Below are positions 26,774 to 36,677 of a DNA stretch of 64,000 nt, in pieces (the stretch's first letter is position 1; every line of letters begins with the position of its first letter). Location of the stretch: positions 1 to 64,000 of the forward strand of contig CXTY01000014.1 in assembly GCA_001404055.1 (NCBI GenBank). The letters are read 5' to 3'. A program made the translations under genes and the position numbers. Under the pieces are notes generated by a model. That model was not told the origin of the DNA, made no database searches, and saw only the letters and a program-made list of their open reading frames with translations. This stretch comes from Roseibium album (GTDB lineage Bacteria; Pseudomonadota; Alphaproteobacteria; Rhizobiales; Stappiaceae).

Positions 26774-27904
26774 ATGAAAGAGCCCAGCTTCAGCATTGGT
26801 GTCGAAGAAGAATATCTTCTCGTTGACAAAGCCACCCGCAAGCTTGCGAGTTCGCCTCCGCAGGAACTTTTCGATTCTTGTGAAAGAGCACTTGAGGGTC
26901 ATGTCAGTCCGGAATTCCTGCGATGCCAGATCGAAGTCGGCACGCCGGTCTGCATGACGCTTGCTGAAGTTCGGGCAGAGCTTGGCTATTTTCGCAAGAC
27001 AATCGCCCAGGAAGCAGCAGCACATAATCTTGCGCCAATTGCGTCATCAACCCATCCCTTTGCGGAATGGACCGACCTGCCCCATACCGACAAAGAGCGC
27101 TACAACGAAATTGCCCGTAACATGCAGCTCGTCGTCAAGCGGATGGTTATCTGCGGTATGCATGTCCACGTCGGTATTGAAGACGAAGAGCTCAGGATCG
27201 AACTTTTCAATCAGCTCGCCTATTTCCTGCCGCATCTTCTTGCGTTGAGCACATCTTCGCCGTTCTGGCGCGGGCGCAAGACGGGACTGAAATCCTATCG
27301 GTTGTCTATCTTCAACGAATTACCAAGAACCGGGCTGCCGCCGAGGTTCGACAGCTATTTCGAGTATCGGCACACGATTGATATTTTAACTCGTACCGGG
27401 GTGATTGAAGATGCGACCAAGATCTGGTGGGACCTGAGGCCCTCAGATCGCTTTCCCACCCTGGAAATGCGGGTAACGGACGTCTGCCCCCGGCTGGACG
27501 ATACGCTGGCAATCGCAGCACTTTATCGGTGCCTTTGCCGCATGCTCTATCGTCTGCGCCGGGCAAATCAGAGCTGGCGGCCTTATTCCAGTTTCCTGCT
27601 GGCAGAAAATCGCTGGCAGGCGCAGCGTCATGGAACGGATGCACGCCTGATCGACTTCGGGCGCAATGAAACGTCCGCTTTTGTCGATCTCATCGATGAG
27701 CTCATCGAACTTGTTCGTCCCGACGCTGAGTTTTTCGGTTGCGAGGCAGAGGTTGAACAGGCGCGGAAAATAGCCGAAAAGGGCACTTCCGCTGACGAAC
27801 AGCTTGCCATTGCCGCTGACACCCCGGAAGACGGCCTCATTCCTCAGGAAACCCTCAACAAAGTTGTCGATCATCTGGTTCAGGAAACACAGGCAGGCCT
27901 TTAG
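26774..27904 (+). CDS. YbdK-type carboxylate-amine ligase
   Basis: This protein of 376 residues belongs to the GCS2/YbdK family, related to glutamate-cysteine ligase. The ATP-grasp-like start is SIGVEEEYLLVDKATRK, and HVHVGIEDEELRIELFNQL, SPFWRGRKTGLKSYR and WWDLRPSDRFPTLEMRVTDV follow in order. E. coli YbdK has weak glutamate-cysteine ligase activity; the true substrate is unclear. ATG at 26774 begins MKEPSFSIGVEEE; the earlier TTG at 26738 would add 12 residues of no known role. It stands alone, 100 bases past the frameshifted gene. Confidence 0.9.
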   Translation: MKEPSFSIGVEEEYLLVDKATRKLASSPPQELFDSCERALEGHVSPEFLRCQIEVGTPVCMTLAEVRAELGYFRKTIAQEAAAHNLAPIASSTHPFAEWTDLPHTDKERYNEIARNMQLVVKRMVICGMHVHVGIEDEELRIELFNQLAYFLPHLLALSTSSPFWRGRKTGLKSYRLSIFNELPRTGLPPRFDSYFEYRHTIDILTRTGVIEDATKIWWDLRPSDRFPTLEMRVTDVCPRLDDTLAIAALYRCLCRMLYRLRRANQSWRPYSSFLLAENRWQAQRHGTDARLIDFGRNETSAFVDLIDELIELVRPDAEFFGCEAEVEQARKIAEKGTSADEQLAIAADTPEDGLIPQETLNKVVDHLVQETQAGL

Positions 27905-27939
27905 TAGCGCCTTTCAGCATATTGCATTCATATCCTGTT

Positions 27940-28182
27940 CTAAATCTTCCGCCCAGCTGGAGAGCCATGTGCTTTCAGGTGGAAATAGTCCTGTGATCCG
28001 GTCAGAACAAAGGCAAACTCGTCTATTTCGGATATCACGGCATTGGCCGACCGTGCCAATCCGGATTTCGGTCTGAGACATCGCTCAACTTCAACAAGTG
28101 AGCGCCTCGCCTGCCCCAGTGCCAACAACACTTCATCACAATCAAAATCCATCGGTCGTTGGCTACGGCGGCCAGTTGTCAT
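27940..28182 (-). CDS. Small hypothetical protein, conserved-looking
   Basis: This product of 80 residues has a helical central part (CDEVLLALGQARRSLVEVE) and an end reading IDEFAFVLTGSQDYFHLKAH. I think I have seen the latter block in unnamed Hyphomicrobiales proteins. ATG at 28182 is chosen because GGAGAAGAGC lies right before it; ATG at 28194 would start inside that signal. No motif tells its function. It converges with the YbdK gene. Confidence 0.5.
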   Translation of the reverse strand: MTTGRRSQRPMDFDCDEVLLALGQARRSLVEVERCLRPKSGLARSANAVISEIDEFAFVLTGSQDYFHLKAHGSPAGRKI

Positions 28183-28384
28183 GCTCTTCTCCATACACGG
28201 ATTTTCATTTTGTTCGTCTTTTGTTCTTTTTACGGTTCCAGATTTTTCATGTCAATCTGCGTTTCTGACAAGGGTATGTCGTTTCCAGCGGTGACCTCCC
28301 GTTCCAAATCAGTTAGGCCAGACCAACAAAGGACAAGCCCGCGACTGAGTTGGCAGATGTCTTGACCACAAAAAGGAAAGTCAT

Positions 28385-29386
28385 ATGCAACATGGCGGGG
28401 ATCTGACACTCGCAATTGATCGGTTTGGCGGAACGCCTGAAACCTGGATGGATCTATCGACCGGCATCAATCCGCACAGCTACCCTGTTCCTCAAGAGAT
28501 TCCATCGAATGCCTGGACTTCCCTGCCCGCGCAGGCCGCCGAAGAACATTTGATTTCCGCCGCGCGCCAAAACTACAAAGTCCCTGACCATCTTGGCCTC
28601 GTGGCGGCACCCGGCACGCAGATCCTCTTGTCATTGCTGCCCTCTATCCTCCCGGAAGGCACCGCAGCTCTGGCCTCGCCAACATATCCGAGCCACAAGG
28701 CTGTCTGGTTACGCGAAGGCCGTGAGCTTGTAGAAGTATCCAGCATCTTTGCGCTGCCAGCAGAAGCGAAGATTGTGCTTCTGGTCAATCCGAATAATCC
28801 GGATGGCCAGCTGATCGACGTCAAAAGCCTGATGGAAATTGCCCGCGCACTGACTGATCGGGGTGGCTTTCTGGTTCTGGATGAAGCCTTCTCGGATGTC
28901 GTCCCTGGTTCAAGTCTGCTGCCCTACATCAATGACGAAAATATTCTTGTTTTGAGGTCGTTCGGGAAATTTTTCGGCCTTGCCGGTCTCCGGCTCGGAT
29001 TTCTCGCGGGTCCGAGAAGCATCACAAAACGTGTGTCTGAGATGCTGGAGAGCTGGTGTGTCAGCGGCCCGACGCTTGAAATTGGTGCAAAGGCTTTGCG
29101 GGACAAGGATTGGCAGGAAACAACGACACGACGGCTCATTGAAGAAATGGCCGACCTCACATTGCTTCTGACCCAGCACGAATTGAGTGTCTATGGCGGA
29201 ACCCCTCTTTATGCACTCGCCGGCTTGAGAAAAGCTTCCGCCCTGCATGAAGCTCTGGCGCGACGTCATATCTGGACACGGGTTTTCGACTACGCACCTA
29301 CATGGATCCGCTTTGGATTGCCAAAAGGTTCAGAAAACATGCAACGGTTATCAGATGCCCTTGCCGAAGCAAAAAAAGAGCTCTAA
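28385..29386 (+). CDS. cobC: Threonine-phosphate decarboxylase CobC
   Basis: The PLP enzyme makes (R)-1-amino-2-propanol phosphate for the lower part of cobalamin. The 333-residue protein opens MQHGGDLTLAIDRFGG and WMDLSTGINPHSYPVP, has VNPNNPDG, LDEAFSDV, and the PLP lysine in LRSFGKFFGLAGLRLGF. CobC is the Pseudomonas denitrificans name; the Salmonella name is CobD. AAAAGGAAAG precedes ATG at 28385. It is followed 9 bases later by cobD (cbiB) on the same strand. Confidence 0.93.
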   Translation: MQHGGDLTLAIDRFGGTPETWMDLSTGINPHSYPVPQEIPSNAWTSLPAQAAEEHLISAARQNYKVPDHLGLVAAPGTQILLSLLPSILPEGTAALASPTYPSHKAVWLREGRELVEVSSIFALPAEAKIVLLVNPNNPDGQLIDVKSLMEIARALTDRGGFLVLDEAFSDVVPGSSLLPYINDENILVLRSFGKFFGLAGLRLGFLAGPRSITKRVSEMLESWCVSGPTLEIGAKALRDKDWQETTTRRLIEEMADLTLLLTQHELSVYGGTPLYALAGLRKASALHEALARRHIWTRVFDYAPTWIRFGLPKGSENMQRLSDALAEAKKEL

Positions 29387-29395
29387 CGAGCAAAC

Positions 29396-30373
29396 ATGCT
29401 GATTTACAACAACGTGCTCTGGTTGCTTTTGGCTGCGCTCCTTATCGACGCAGTCTTTGGTGATCCTGATTGGCTGTGGCGCCGCCTGCCCCATCCTGTT
29501 GTCTGGATCGGCAAAGTCATTTCGTTTTTTGACAAGTCACTGAATAGTCCCGACGCGGCACCCGATCAGCGTAAACGAAACGGCATTTTGACCTTGCTCG
29601 CGCTGGTCGCTGGTGCTGCGATCATTGGTGTAGTGATCCATTTTCTGGCCGCAATGATCCCCGGGGGTGACGCTATCATTGTTGTTATTACGGCCATATT
29701 CATCGCCCAGAACAGCCTCTATCGCCATGTGGCAGCCGTTCGCGACGGACTGAAAGCTAACGGGCTTGATGGTGGGCGAAAAGCCGTCGCCATGATCGTC
29801 GGACGCGATCCGGAACAACTGGATGAAGCGGGGGTATCACGTGCCGCTATCGAGTCCTGCGCTGAAAATTTTGCTGACGGCGTTGTCGCCCCGGTCTTCT
29901 GGTTTGCCCTGCTCGGGCTACCCGGCCTTCTTGCCTATAAGGCAGTCAACACAGCCGACAGCATGATCGGCCACAAGAACCAAAAATACACCGATTTCGG
30001 GTGGGCATCCGCACGGTTCGACGACCTGATTAACCTGCCGGCCTCGCGGTTGGCTGGGACTTTCATTGCCCTTTCAGCGCCATTGGCACGCGGATCAACT
30101 CGCAGGAGCCTTGCCTGCATCTTTCGAGACGCTGGCAAACACCGATCTCCCAACGCAGGATGGCCTGAGGCAGCGATGGCCGGCGCACTGGACATCGCCC
30201 TCGCCGGTCCACGCGCTTATCCGGGCTATACAGTCGAAGATCCCTATCTCAACGAAACGGGACGTAAGGACGCGGAGGCTGGTGATATTTCCGGGGCGCT
30301 TACGGTCTTGGTTGGCGCGTGTTGTATGCAGGCTATGGCACTACTGATAATTTCGCTGTCGTTAACGAGGTAG
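29396..30373 (+). CDS. cobD: Adenosylcobinamide-phosphate synthase CobD/CbiB
   Basis: This inner-membrane enzyme joins aminopropanol phosphate to adenosylcobyric acid. The 325-residue protein has several hydrophobic segments (LLLAALLIDAVFGD at the start, later LLALVAGAAIIGVVIHF) and family blocks GDPDWLWRRLPHPVVWIGK, VGRDPEQLDEAGVSRAAIES, ENFADGVVAPVFWF and AYKAVNTADSMIGHKN. GRKDAEAGDI and the closing hydrophobic stretch complete the match. cobC upstream supplies its substrate. Confidence 0.94.
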   Translation: MLIYNNVLWLLLAALLIDAVFGDPDWLWRRLPHPVVWIGKVISFFDKSLNSPDAAPDQRKRNGILTLLALVAGAAIIGVVIHFLAAMIPGGDAIIVVITAIFIAQNSLYRHVAAVRDGLKANGLDGGRKAVAMIVGRDPEQLDEAGVSRAAIESCAENFADGVVAPVFWFALLGLPGLLAYKAVNTADSMIGHKNQKYTDFGWASARFDDLINLPASRLAGTFIALSAPLARGSTRRSLACIFRDAGKHRSPNAGWPEAAMAGALDIALAGPRAYPGYTVEDPYLNETGRKDAEAGDISGALTVLVGACCMQAMALLIISLSLTR

Positions 30374-30402
30374 TGCTCACAAACCGGTTCAACTGCGTTG
30401 CG

Positions 30403-31881
30403 TTATAGCCCGCGTGCAATCCCCAGAATTGCCTCAATATCCATCGTCTCATCCAAATGCGCGGCCAAATCATCAAGAATGCGATCAATGCTCTGATCAT
30501 AGGCAAAACCGGTACTGGCACTGAAGGACTTCAAGAAAGCTGATCGAAAGGCGTCATTAGTGAAGAGACCGTGCACATAAGTCCCGCAAACCCGGCCATC
30601 CGCCGACATTGCCCCGTCCGGCTGTCCATCTCGTACTTGCATCATCGGACGATCACAGTCAGCACCGGACGTCTGACCGATATGAATTTCATATCCCGAG
30701 ACCCTGGCTCTGCTGGGCAAATGGGTTCCAGAAACCGCCACTGTAGATTTTTCAGGCGTCAGTACTGTCTCGACGTCCAGAAGCCCGAGTCCCTCGACTA
30801 TTCCTGACGTGCCTTCAATGCCGTCTGGATCTGAAATTGTTTTCCCGAGCATCTGGTAACCACCGCAAACCCCCAGGATATGCCCTCCACGGCGGTGATG
30901 GGCCTTCAGGTCGGTGTCCCAACCCTGTGCCCGGAAGAACGCCAGATCGTCGATGGTTGATTTGGAACCGGGTAACAGCACGATATTGGCATCGCCGGGC
31001 AATGGGTCGCCCGGTTGTACAAGCTCCAGCGTAACATCCGGTTCCAGCCTCAAAGGATCAAGATCATCGAAATTGGCGATTCTTGAAATAACCGGAACCA
31101 CGATTTTCAGGTGACCAGTACCAAGTCCGTCAGACAGACCCAATGCATCTTCAGCCGGCAGTTTTCCGGCGTCCGCAAACCAGGGAACAACGCCCAGTCC
31201 CTGCCACCCGGTTCGTTTTTCGATTTCACGCATGCCATCATCAAAGAGAGTTGGATCACCGCGAAACCGGTTGATGAAGAAGCCCTTGATGCGCTTTTGC
31301 TCTTCAGGCTCCAGCACTGCATGAGTTCCAACAACTGATGCAATGACCCCACCTCGGTCGATATCAGCACAGAGAATGACGGGAAGGTCCGCAGCTTCAG
31401 CAAACCCCATGTTTGCGATGTCCCCGGCCCGCAGGTTGATTTCCGCAGGGCTCCCGGCACCTTCAACAATCACCAAGTCCGCTTCTGAAGTATTTATTGA
31501 AAAACTTTCGAGAACCTTCGGTAGTAATTGGCTTTTCTGCTTTCCGTACTCCCGCGCCTTCATCGTACCGAAGCGCTTTCCCTGAACGATGACCTGCGCG
31601 CCGGTATCCGTCTCCGGTTTCAGCAGGACCGGGTTCATGTGAACAGAAAGCGGCACCCGGCACGCCATTGCCTGAAGCGCCTGTGCCCGGCCAATTTCTC
31701 CGCCATCGGCAGTGACGGCTGCGTTGTTCGACATATTCTGTGGCTTGAAAGGTCGAACAGAGAGGCCACGATTGGCAAAGAGCCGACAAAGGCCCGCAAC
31801 AATCAGACTTTTCCCGACGTTCGAACCCGTCCCCTGGATCATAAGGGCCGGTGTGCTCCTGGCCTTCTTGCGTCCATTCAT
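30403..31881 (-). CDS. cobQ: Cobyric acid synthase CobQ
   Basis: CobQ amidates four carboxylates of adenosylcobyrinic acid a,c-diamide using glutamine and ATP. The 492-residue protein has an N-terminal P-loop-like region ([24 protein letters not shown]), [25 protein letters not shown] and a C-terminal class I glutaminase domain with [11 protein letters not shown], whose Cys is catalytic, and YVHGLF with the His. Its ATG overlaps the yrhK stop. It is the last cob gene of the minus-strand run. Confidence 0.95.
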   Translation of the reverse strand: MNGRKKARSTPALMIQGTGSNVGKSLIVAGLCRLFANRGLSVRPFKPQNMSNNAAVTADGGEIGRAQALQAMACRVPLSVHMNPVLLKPETDTGAQVIVQGKRFGTMKAREYGKQKSQLLPKVLESFSINTSEADLVIVEGAGSPAEINLRAGDIANMGFAEAADLPVILCADIDRGGVIASVVGTHAVLEPEEQKRIKGFFINRFRGDPTLFDDGMREIEKRTGWQGLGVVPWFADAGKLPAEDALGLSDGLGTGHLKIVVPVISRIANFDDLDPLRLEPDVTLELVQPGDPLPGDANIVLLPGSKSTIDDLAFFRAQGWDTDLKAHHRRGGHILGVCGGYQMLGKTISDPDGIEGTSGIVEGLGLLDVETVLTPEKSTVAVSGTHLPSRARVSGYEIHIGQTSGADCDRPMMQVRDGQPDGAMSADGRVCGTYVHGLFTNDAFRSAFLKSFSASTGFAYDQSIDRILDDLAAHLDETMDIEAILGIARGL

Positions 31882-32186
31882 GTTCCGAGTTCTTTTTCAA
31901 CCGGCTTTGCGCCGTAGGGTCGAAACTCTTCCGGCACCGGCAAATTCGCGAGGCGAAGTTCAAGAAGCAGGCGAATGCTAGGGCGGATCGCAAAGAAGAC
32001 CGATCCAACCAGAAACAACCAGGTGCCAGCGAAGAGCAGACTTTCATAGAAAAAGAAAATGCTGCCTACAATGAACATCGCAGCCGCCAGGAACTCCACG
32101 ATAGTGCGATACAGCTCGTAGTCACGAACCATTCTTTCGTGCTCTGGCGATGCAGTCCGCAGCGCGTGATCAAAAAGCCTGCTCAT
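31878..32186 (-). CDS. YrhK-like membrane protein inside cob operon
   Basis: This 102-residue protein has two hydrophobic segments, [20 protein letters not shown] and [20 protein letters not shown], separated by a short loop, and fits the YrhK family of two-helix membrane proteins of unknown role. It overlaps the start of cobQ (ATGA) and is 27 bases from cobO. The coupling suggests it is translated with cob genes. It might assist a membrane-linked step of cobalamin synthesis or just ride along. Confidence 0.75.
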   Translation of the reverse strand: MSRLFDHALRTASPEHERMVRDYELYRTIVEFLAAAMFIVGSIFFFYESLLFAGTWLFLVGSVFFAIRPSIRLLLELRLANLPVPEEFRPYGAKPVEKELGT

Positions 32187-32213
32187 CCCCGCAACGCCCC
32201 TTTGTAAAACATC

Positions 32214-32852
32214 TTAAAATTCAATCCCTTCCTGCGGCTTCACACCCGAGCGGAAGGGATGTTTTATCTGTGTCATGTCTGTTGCGAGATCGGCAATCTC
32301 GATCAGGTCTTCCTTGGCATTGCGTCCGGTGATGATGACATGCACATCGTCCGGCTTTTCGTTCTTCAGGAAATCGACTACCTCGGCAATATCCAGATAG
32401 TCGTAACGCAGAACGATGTTCAGTTCGTCACAAAGGATCAGACGGTATTCGCCTGACGTGATCATCTTCTTGGCGACTTCCCAGGCTTGTTGAGCAGCTT
32501 CAATGTCCCGCTGCCTATCCTGCGTCTCCCAGGTGAACCCTTCGCCCATGCGTTTGATGGTCACCAGGTCGGAGAAACGATCCAGTGCCATCCGCTCACC
32601 CGTTTCGATACGACCCTTGACGAATTGCACTACACCAACCTTGTGGCCATGGCCAAGAGAGCGGAACACCATCCCAAAGCCTGCCGTCGATTTTCCCTTA
32701 CCTTTGCCGGTGTGGACAATGAGCAGACCTTTTTCGATGGTCTTGGTCGCCATGATCTTGTCGCGCGCGGCTTTTTTCTTGCGCATTTTTTCCGCGTGGC
32801 GCGTGTTTAGTTCGTCTTCGGAAAGTTCCGGCTTGTCGCTATCTGCGGTCAC
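32214..32852 (-). CDS. cobO: Corrinoid adenosyltransferase CobO
   Basis: CobO transfers the adenosyl group from ATP to reduced cob(I)yrinic acid a,c-diamide. The 212-residue length, the P-loop VHTGKGKGKSTAGFGMVFR, MGEGFTWETQDRQRDI, LILCDELNIVLRYDYLD and VIITGRNA identify the CobA/CobO/BtuR family. It lies in the cob operon and overlaps the cobN stop by ATGA, so translation is probably coupled. Confidence 0.94.
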   Translation of the reverse strand: MTADSDKPELSEDELNTRHAEKMRKKKAARDKIMATKTIEKGLLIVHTGKGKGKSTAGFGMVFRSLGHGHKVGVVQFVKGRIETGERMALDRFSDLVTIKRMGEGFTWETQDRQRDIEAAQQAWEVAKKMITSGEYRLILCDELNIVLRYDYLDIAEVVDFLKNEKPDDVHVIITGRNAKEDLIEIADLATDMTQIKHPFRSGVKPQEGIEF

Positions 32853-35800
32853 GGCTGGTAAGTCCCTTCAAGTGTCAATTTCAATTCATTGAGCGCAGCA
32901 TGGGTTGAATTGCGCCTTGGCGTCCAGAGGTCTCTATCAATTGCTTCCAGAAACCGGTCCAACATTTCCTTCAGACCTGCAGGATTGGCATCTTTGAGAA
33001 AATCTCGCACGTCTTCATTGTCCAGGTAAGCATCATAGAGCTGGTCGAAGTGATGGTTGCCAACAGCATGCGTTGTCGCAGCGAAGGCAAAAAGATAGTC
33101 AAGCGTTGCGACCATCTCGAATGCACCCTTGTAACCATGGCGCATGACACCGTTGATCCACTTGGGATTGGCAGCCCTGCCACGCACTACCCTGCCAATT
33201 TCCTCCGAGAGTGAGCGCACGACCGGGCGTTCAGGGCGTGAATGGTCATTGTGGTAGACCTTCGGGGCATTGCCCTTCAGAGATTCCACTGTTGCGGCCA
33301 GTCCGCCTTCAAACTGGTAGTAATCGTCACTGTCGAGCAAATCATGCTCGCGGTTGTCCTGATTGTGTAGCACTGCATCGACGGAGGTCAGACGGGTCTC
33401 AAGTTCTTTCCTGGCCCCATCGCCAGTCGAACCGCCGCCGTAAGCGTATCCACCCCAGGTTAGAAATGCATCGGCAAAGTCGCCACGGTTTTCCCAAATG
33501 CCTTCATCAATCAGTGCCTGAAGTCCCGCACCATAGGCACCTGGTTTAGAGCCAAATACCCTGTACCCAGCCCTTCGCTCTGCAACTTCATCAGTTGCAC
33601 CTTCCGCCAGAAGTTTTTCTTTGTCGGATCTCATCCGTGCGGCAAGCGGATTTGCCTCATCAGGTTCCTTCAAAGCGCCGACAGCACGCGCGGCGCTGTC
33701 AAAAAGATCCATCTGATGCGGAAACGCATCGCGGAAAAAGCCCGAAACGCGGAGCGTCACATCGATGCGTGGGCGTCCCAACTCAGACAGTTTCATAACT
33801 TCGAATCCGGTCACCCGGCCTGAGCCCTGTTGCCAGACTGGTTTCGCGCCTATCAAGGCAAGCGCCTGTGCAATGTCATCGCCGCCGGTTCTCATGTTGG
33901 CCGTGCCCCAACAGGTCAGAACGAGCGATTTTGGCCACTCCCCCTCTTCCTGAAAATAGCGTTCAGCGACCAGGCTTGCGGATTGCTGTCCCAATCGCCA
34001 GGCGGTTTCGGTAGGAACAGCCCGAACATCGACGGAATAGAAGTTCTTGCCAGTTGGCAGCACATCCGGACGTCCGCGCGAAGGTGCCCCAGAAGGACCA
34101 GGTTCAACAAAACCGCCACGAAGGGCTGTCAGAACAGCGGCAGTCTCAGCGTCGCCCGAGCCGATTACTGATGGACGAAGATTTTCCTTGAGTTCGTTCA
34201 AGACTGTTTGAACTGCGCTCCACTGATCGGGAGCGGCTCTGTCGCCTGCGACCAGGCCCTGCGACAACAACTCAATGCGTTCCACCGTGTCACCATTCGA
34301 GCGCCAGGGTTCCGCTGATTGGTCATTCAAGATACCTGGTTTATGTCCTGCCCAAGGCGCGGAAAAATCGCAGTCAAGCGGATCAAATCTCTCCAATTCG
34401 AGGTCTTTGGCAATAGCTCGCTGCAAGCTTTCCTGTGCAGGCAACTTTCCCCTTGGAACGCGTGCAAGTGCTACCAGGAGGTCAGTCAACTGCTCCCCGT
34501 CCGGGCTTTGACCCAGAATGTGTAGACCGTCCCGTATCTGGAGTTCCTTCAGGTCGCACAGGTGGGCATCGAGACGCGCCAGTCGGGTATCTTCGTCCAT
34601 GTCGTCGTCTAGGCCGATATCCTTGTCGAGACCGTGCCTTGCGGCGGCATCCAGAATGTCCCTGGTCAGTGCCTTCAAGCGGCGTGGATCAACGCCGCTG
34701 GCGAGATAATACTCATCAAGCAGTGTTTCCAGCTCTTCGGCAACGCCATGGCTCTCGGCCCGGGTTAGCGGCGGCGTCAAATGATCGACGATTACCGCAG
34801 ACGTGCGGCGTTTGGCCTGCGCGCCCTCACCCGGATCATTGACGATGAAAGGATAAATGTTCGGTACGGGTCCCAGAACAGCCTCTGGCATACACGCTTC
34901 TGACAAGGCCAGTGCCTTGCCCGGCAACCATTCCAGATTTCCGTGTTTGCCAAGATGAATGACTGCATCGACACCAAACTGATGTCGAAGCCACATGTAG
35001 AATGCGAAATAGTGATGCGGCGGCACGAGATCCGGATCGTGGTAGGTTTCCTTCGGATCGATATTGTATCCGCGCGCGGGCTGGATGCCGACGATTTGAT
35101 TCCCGAACCGGTGCAACGCCAACCGGAAGTCTCCACCAACAATGTGGGGATCTTCTTCGGGTGCTCCCCAGCGCTCACAGACCGCTTCCTTCACGCTTTC
35201 CGGCAGCTCGTCGAAATACTGCTGATAGTCAACGAGTGACAGCGTTTCAAATCCTCCGCGCGTGTCACGGTCCCGCGGCGCATTGGTCACACCAGAGGTC
35301 AAAATATCCATGAGCGCAGAAGAAGTTTGTGGTGCATCGCCGACGTCATAACCATCGCTGCGCATTGCCTTCAAAACCGAGACGCAGGAAGCAGGCGTAT
35401 CAAGGCCGACCCCGTTCGCCAAGCGGCCATCCTTGTTCGGATAATTTGCAAGGATCAGTGCTGCTTTTTTGTCCGCCGATTTTCGGTGTCCCAATATTGC
35501 CCAGGCACCAGCAAGTTCGGCAACAAACCGCATCCGGTCGGCAAGCGGGGTAAAACGGACTGGTGTTGACTGTGTTGCTTCGTCGAACGTTCCCTCTTCT
35601 TTAAAGGAAACAGCCCGCGAAAGGATGCGGCCGTCGATTTCCGGCAGCACGACATGCATCGCCAGATCACGGATCGAAAGCCCCTGATCGCTCTCCTCCC
35701 AGCCTTCCCTGGAAGAGGAGGAGAAGACGACCTGAAGGACAGGTTTACCGCGCTGGTCCAGCGGTGTTGGCTGGTGCGCTGCACCTGCCTGGGAGACCGC

Positions 35801-36607
35801 AAATGCCGTTCCATTCAGAACCACGTCCGGATAAGCACCTTCAAACAGGCTTTCCAGAATTGCGACGGATTCAGTCTCCTTCAAACTGGAAACAAAAACA
35901 GGCAGGGCATTTACACCCGCTTCGTCCAACGCTTTGACAAGAGCATCTACCGGCGCGGTTTGTGCCCCTTGCACCAGCGCGCGATAGAAAGTGATCGCCG
36001 CAACCGGCCGGGTTGGATCAGCCCAAGTTGCTTTCAGTGAGTGCAGGTCGGGTGTAGCGGTGCCCGGCAGATAAATACCGGCGCGTGGAAGCGGCACGGG
36101 ATGCGCGGGTTCTTCCTGGCCATTTATCAAAAAAGCAGCAAACCGAAGTGCGTTAGCGTAATTTTCCGCTCCGCCCTCAACACAGTAGCGCCAGAAACGA
36201 TGAACGTCCTCCACCGGTCTGGTGGACCGGGCCGTCAGGTCTTCATCCCACTTATCGTCACCCGGGATGACAATCAGGTCTTGTCCGTTCGCACGAACTT
36301 CTTCTTCAAACCGTTCCAGGCCGTAGCGCCAGTATTCCACTCCGCCCAGAATGCGCAGGACAATGAGCCTGGAACCGCTTACGGTTTGCTCGGCATAAAG
36401 GTCAACCGAATAGGGATGTGACAAAGCCATCAGGTTTGCCAACCGCAGACTGGCCCGATCATCATTCAGGTTAGCATGTGCTGCGGCAAAGCTTCCAAGT
36501 TCGGTATCAGCAGCAGACAAAAACAGGATGTCAGCAGGTGCCTGACCCAGATCTACTGCGTCGCCACCGTCATCGATCCGGCGCGTCTGACTGGCAAGAA
36601 TATGCAT
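32849..36607 (-). CDS. cobN: Cobaltochelatase large subunit CobN
   Basis: CobN inserts cobalt into hydrogenobyrinic acid a,c-diamide with CobS and CobT, the oxygen-dependent route. The 1252-residue protein has the family blocks DAVIHLGKHGNLEWLPGKALALSE-like (split here as VIHLGKHGNLEWLPGKALAL), YPNKDGRLANGVGLDTP, NIYPFIVNDPGEGAQAKRR, LVLTCWGTANMRTGGDDIAQ and WINGVMRHGYKGAFEM. cobS and cobT are not in the window. It lies between cobW and cobO; its stop overlaps the cobO start. Confidence 0.96.
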   Translation of the reverse strand: MHILASQTRRIDDGGDAVDLGQAPADILFLSAADTELGSFAAAHANLNDDRASLRLANLMALSHPYSVDLYAEQTVSGSRLIVLRILGGVEYWRYGLERFEEEVRANGQDLIVIPGDDKWDEDLTARSTRPVEDVHRFWRYCVEGGAENYANALRFAAFLINGQEEPAHPVPLPRAGIYLPGTATPDLHSLKATWADPTRPVAAITFYRALVQGAQTAPVDALVKALDEAGVNALPVFVSSLKETESVAILESLFEGAYPDVVLNGTAFAVSQAGAAHQPTPLDQRGKPVLQVVFSSSSREGWEESDQGLSIRDLAMHVVLPEIDGRILSRAVSFKEEGTFDEATQSTPVRFTPLADRMRFVAELAGAWAILGHRKSADKKAALILANYPNKDGRLANGVGLDTPASCVSVLKAMRSDGYDVGDAPQTSSALMDILTSGVTNAPRDRDTRGGFETLSLVDYQQYFDELPESVKEAVCERWGAPEEDPHIVGGDFRLALHRFGNQIVGIQPARGYNIDPKETYHDPDLVPPHHYFAFYMWLRHQFGVDAVIHLGKHGNLEWLPGKALALSEACMPEAVLGPVPNIYPFIVNDPGEGAQAKRRTSAVIVDHLTPPLTRAESHGVAEELETLLDEYYLASGVDPRRLKALTRDILDAAARHGLDKDIGLDDDMDEDTRLARLDAHLCDLKELQIRDGLHILGQSPDGEQLTDLLVALARVPRGKLPAQESLQRAIAKDLELERFDPLDCDFSAPWAGHKPGILNDQSAEPWRSNGDTVERIELLSQGLVAGDRAAPDQWSAVQTVLNELKENLRPSVIGSGDAETAAVLTALRGGFVEPGPSGAPSRGRPDVLPTGKNFYSVDVRAVPTETAWRLGQQSASLVAERYFQEEGEWPKSLVLTCWGTANMRTGGDDIAQALALIGAKPVWQQGSGRVTGFEVMKLSELGRPRIDVTLRVSGFFRDAFPHQMDLFDSAARAVGALKEPDEANPLAARMRSDKEKLLAEGATDEVAERRAGYRVFGSKPGAYGAGLQALIDEGIWENRGDFADAFLTWGGYAYGGGSTGDGARKELETRLTSVDAVLHNQDNREHDLLDSDDYYQFEGGLAATVESLKGNAPKVYHNDHSRPERPVVRSLSEEIGRVVRGRAANPKWINGVMRHGYKGAFEMVATLDYLFAFAATTHAVGNHHFDQLYDAYLDNEDVRDFLKDANPAGLKEMLDRFLEAIDRDLWTPRRNSTHAALNELKLTLEGTYQP

Positions 36608-36677
36608 TTTTACATCTATTTCGTATGAGCGGTTTATCGGCGCAGTTTTTCAGCGCCGATAAGAAGAGAAATTCAGG

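Noticed and set aside
25886..28182. A possible integrated element at tRNA-Cys
   Set aside because: No integrase, no duplicated tRNA end and housekeeping-type genes follow; only the frameshifted spike-like gene hints at phage origin.
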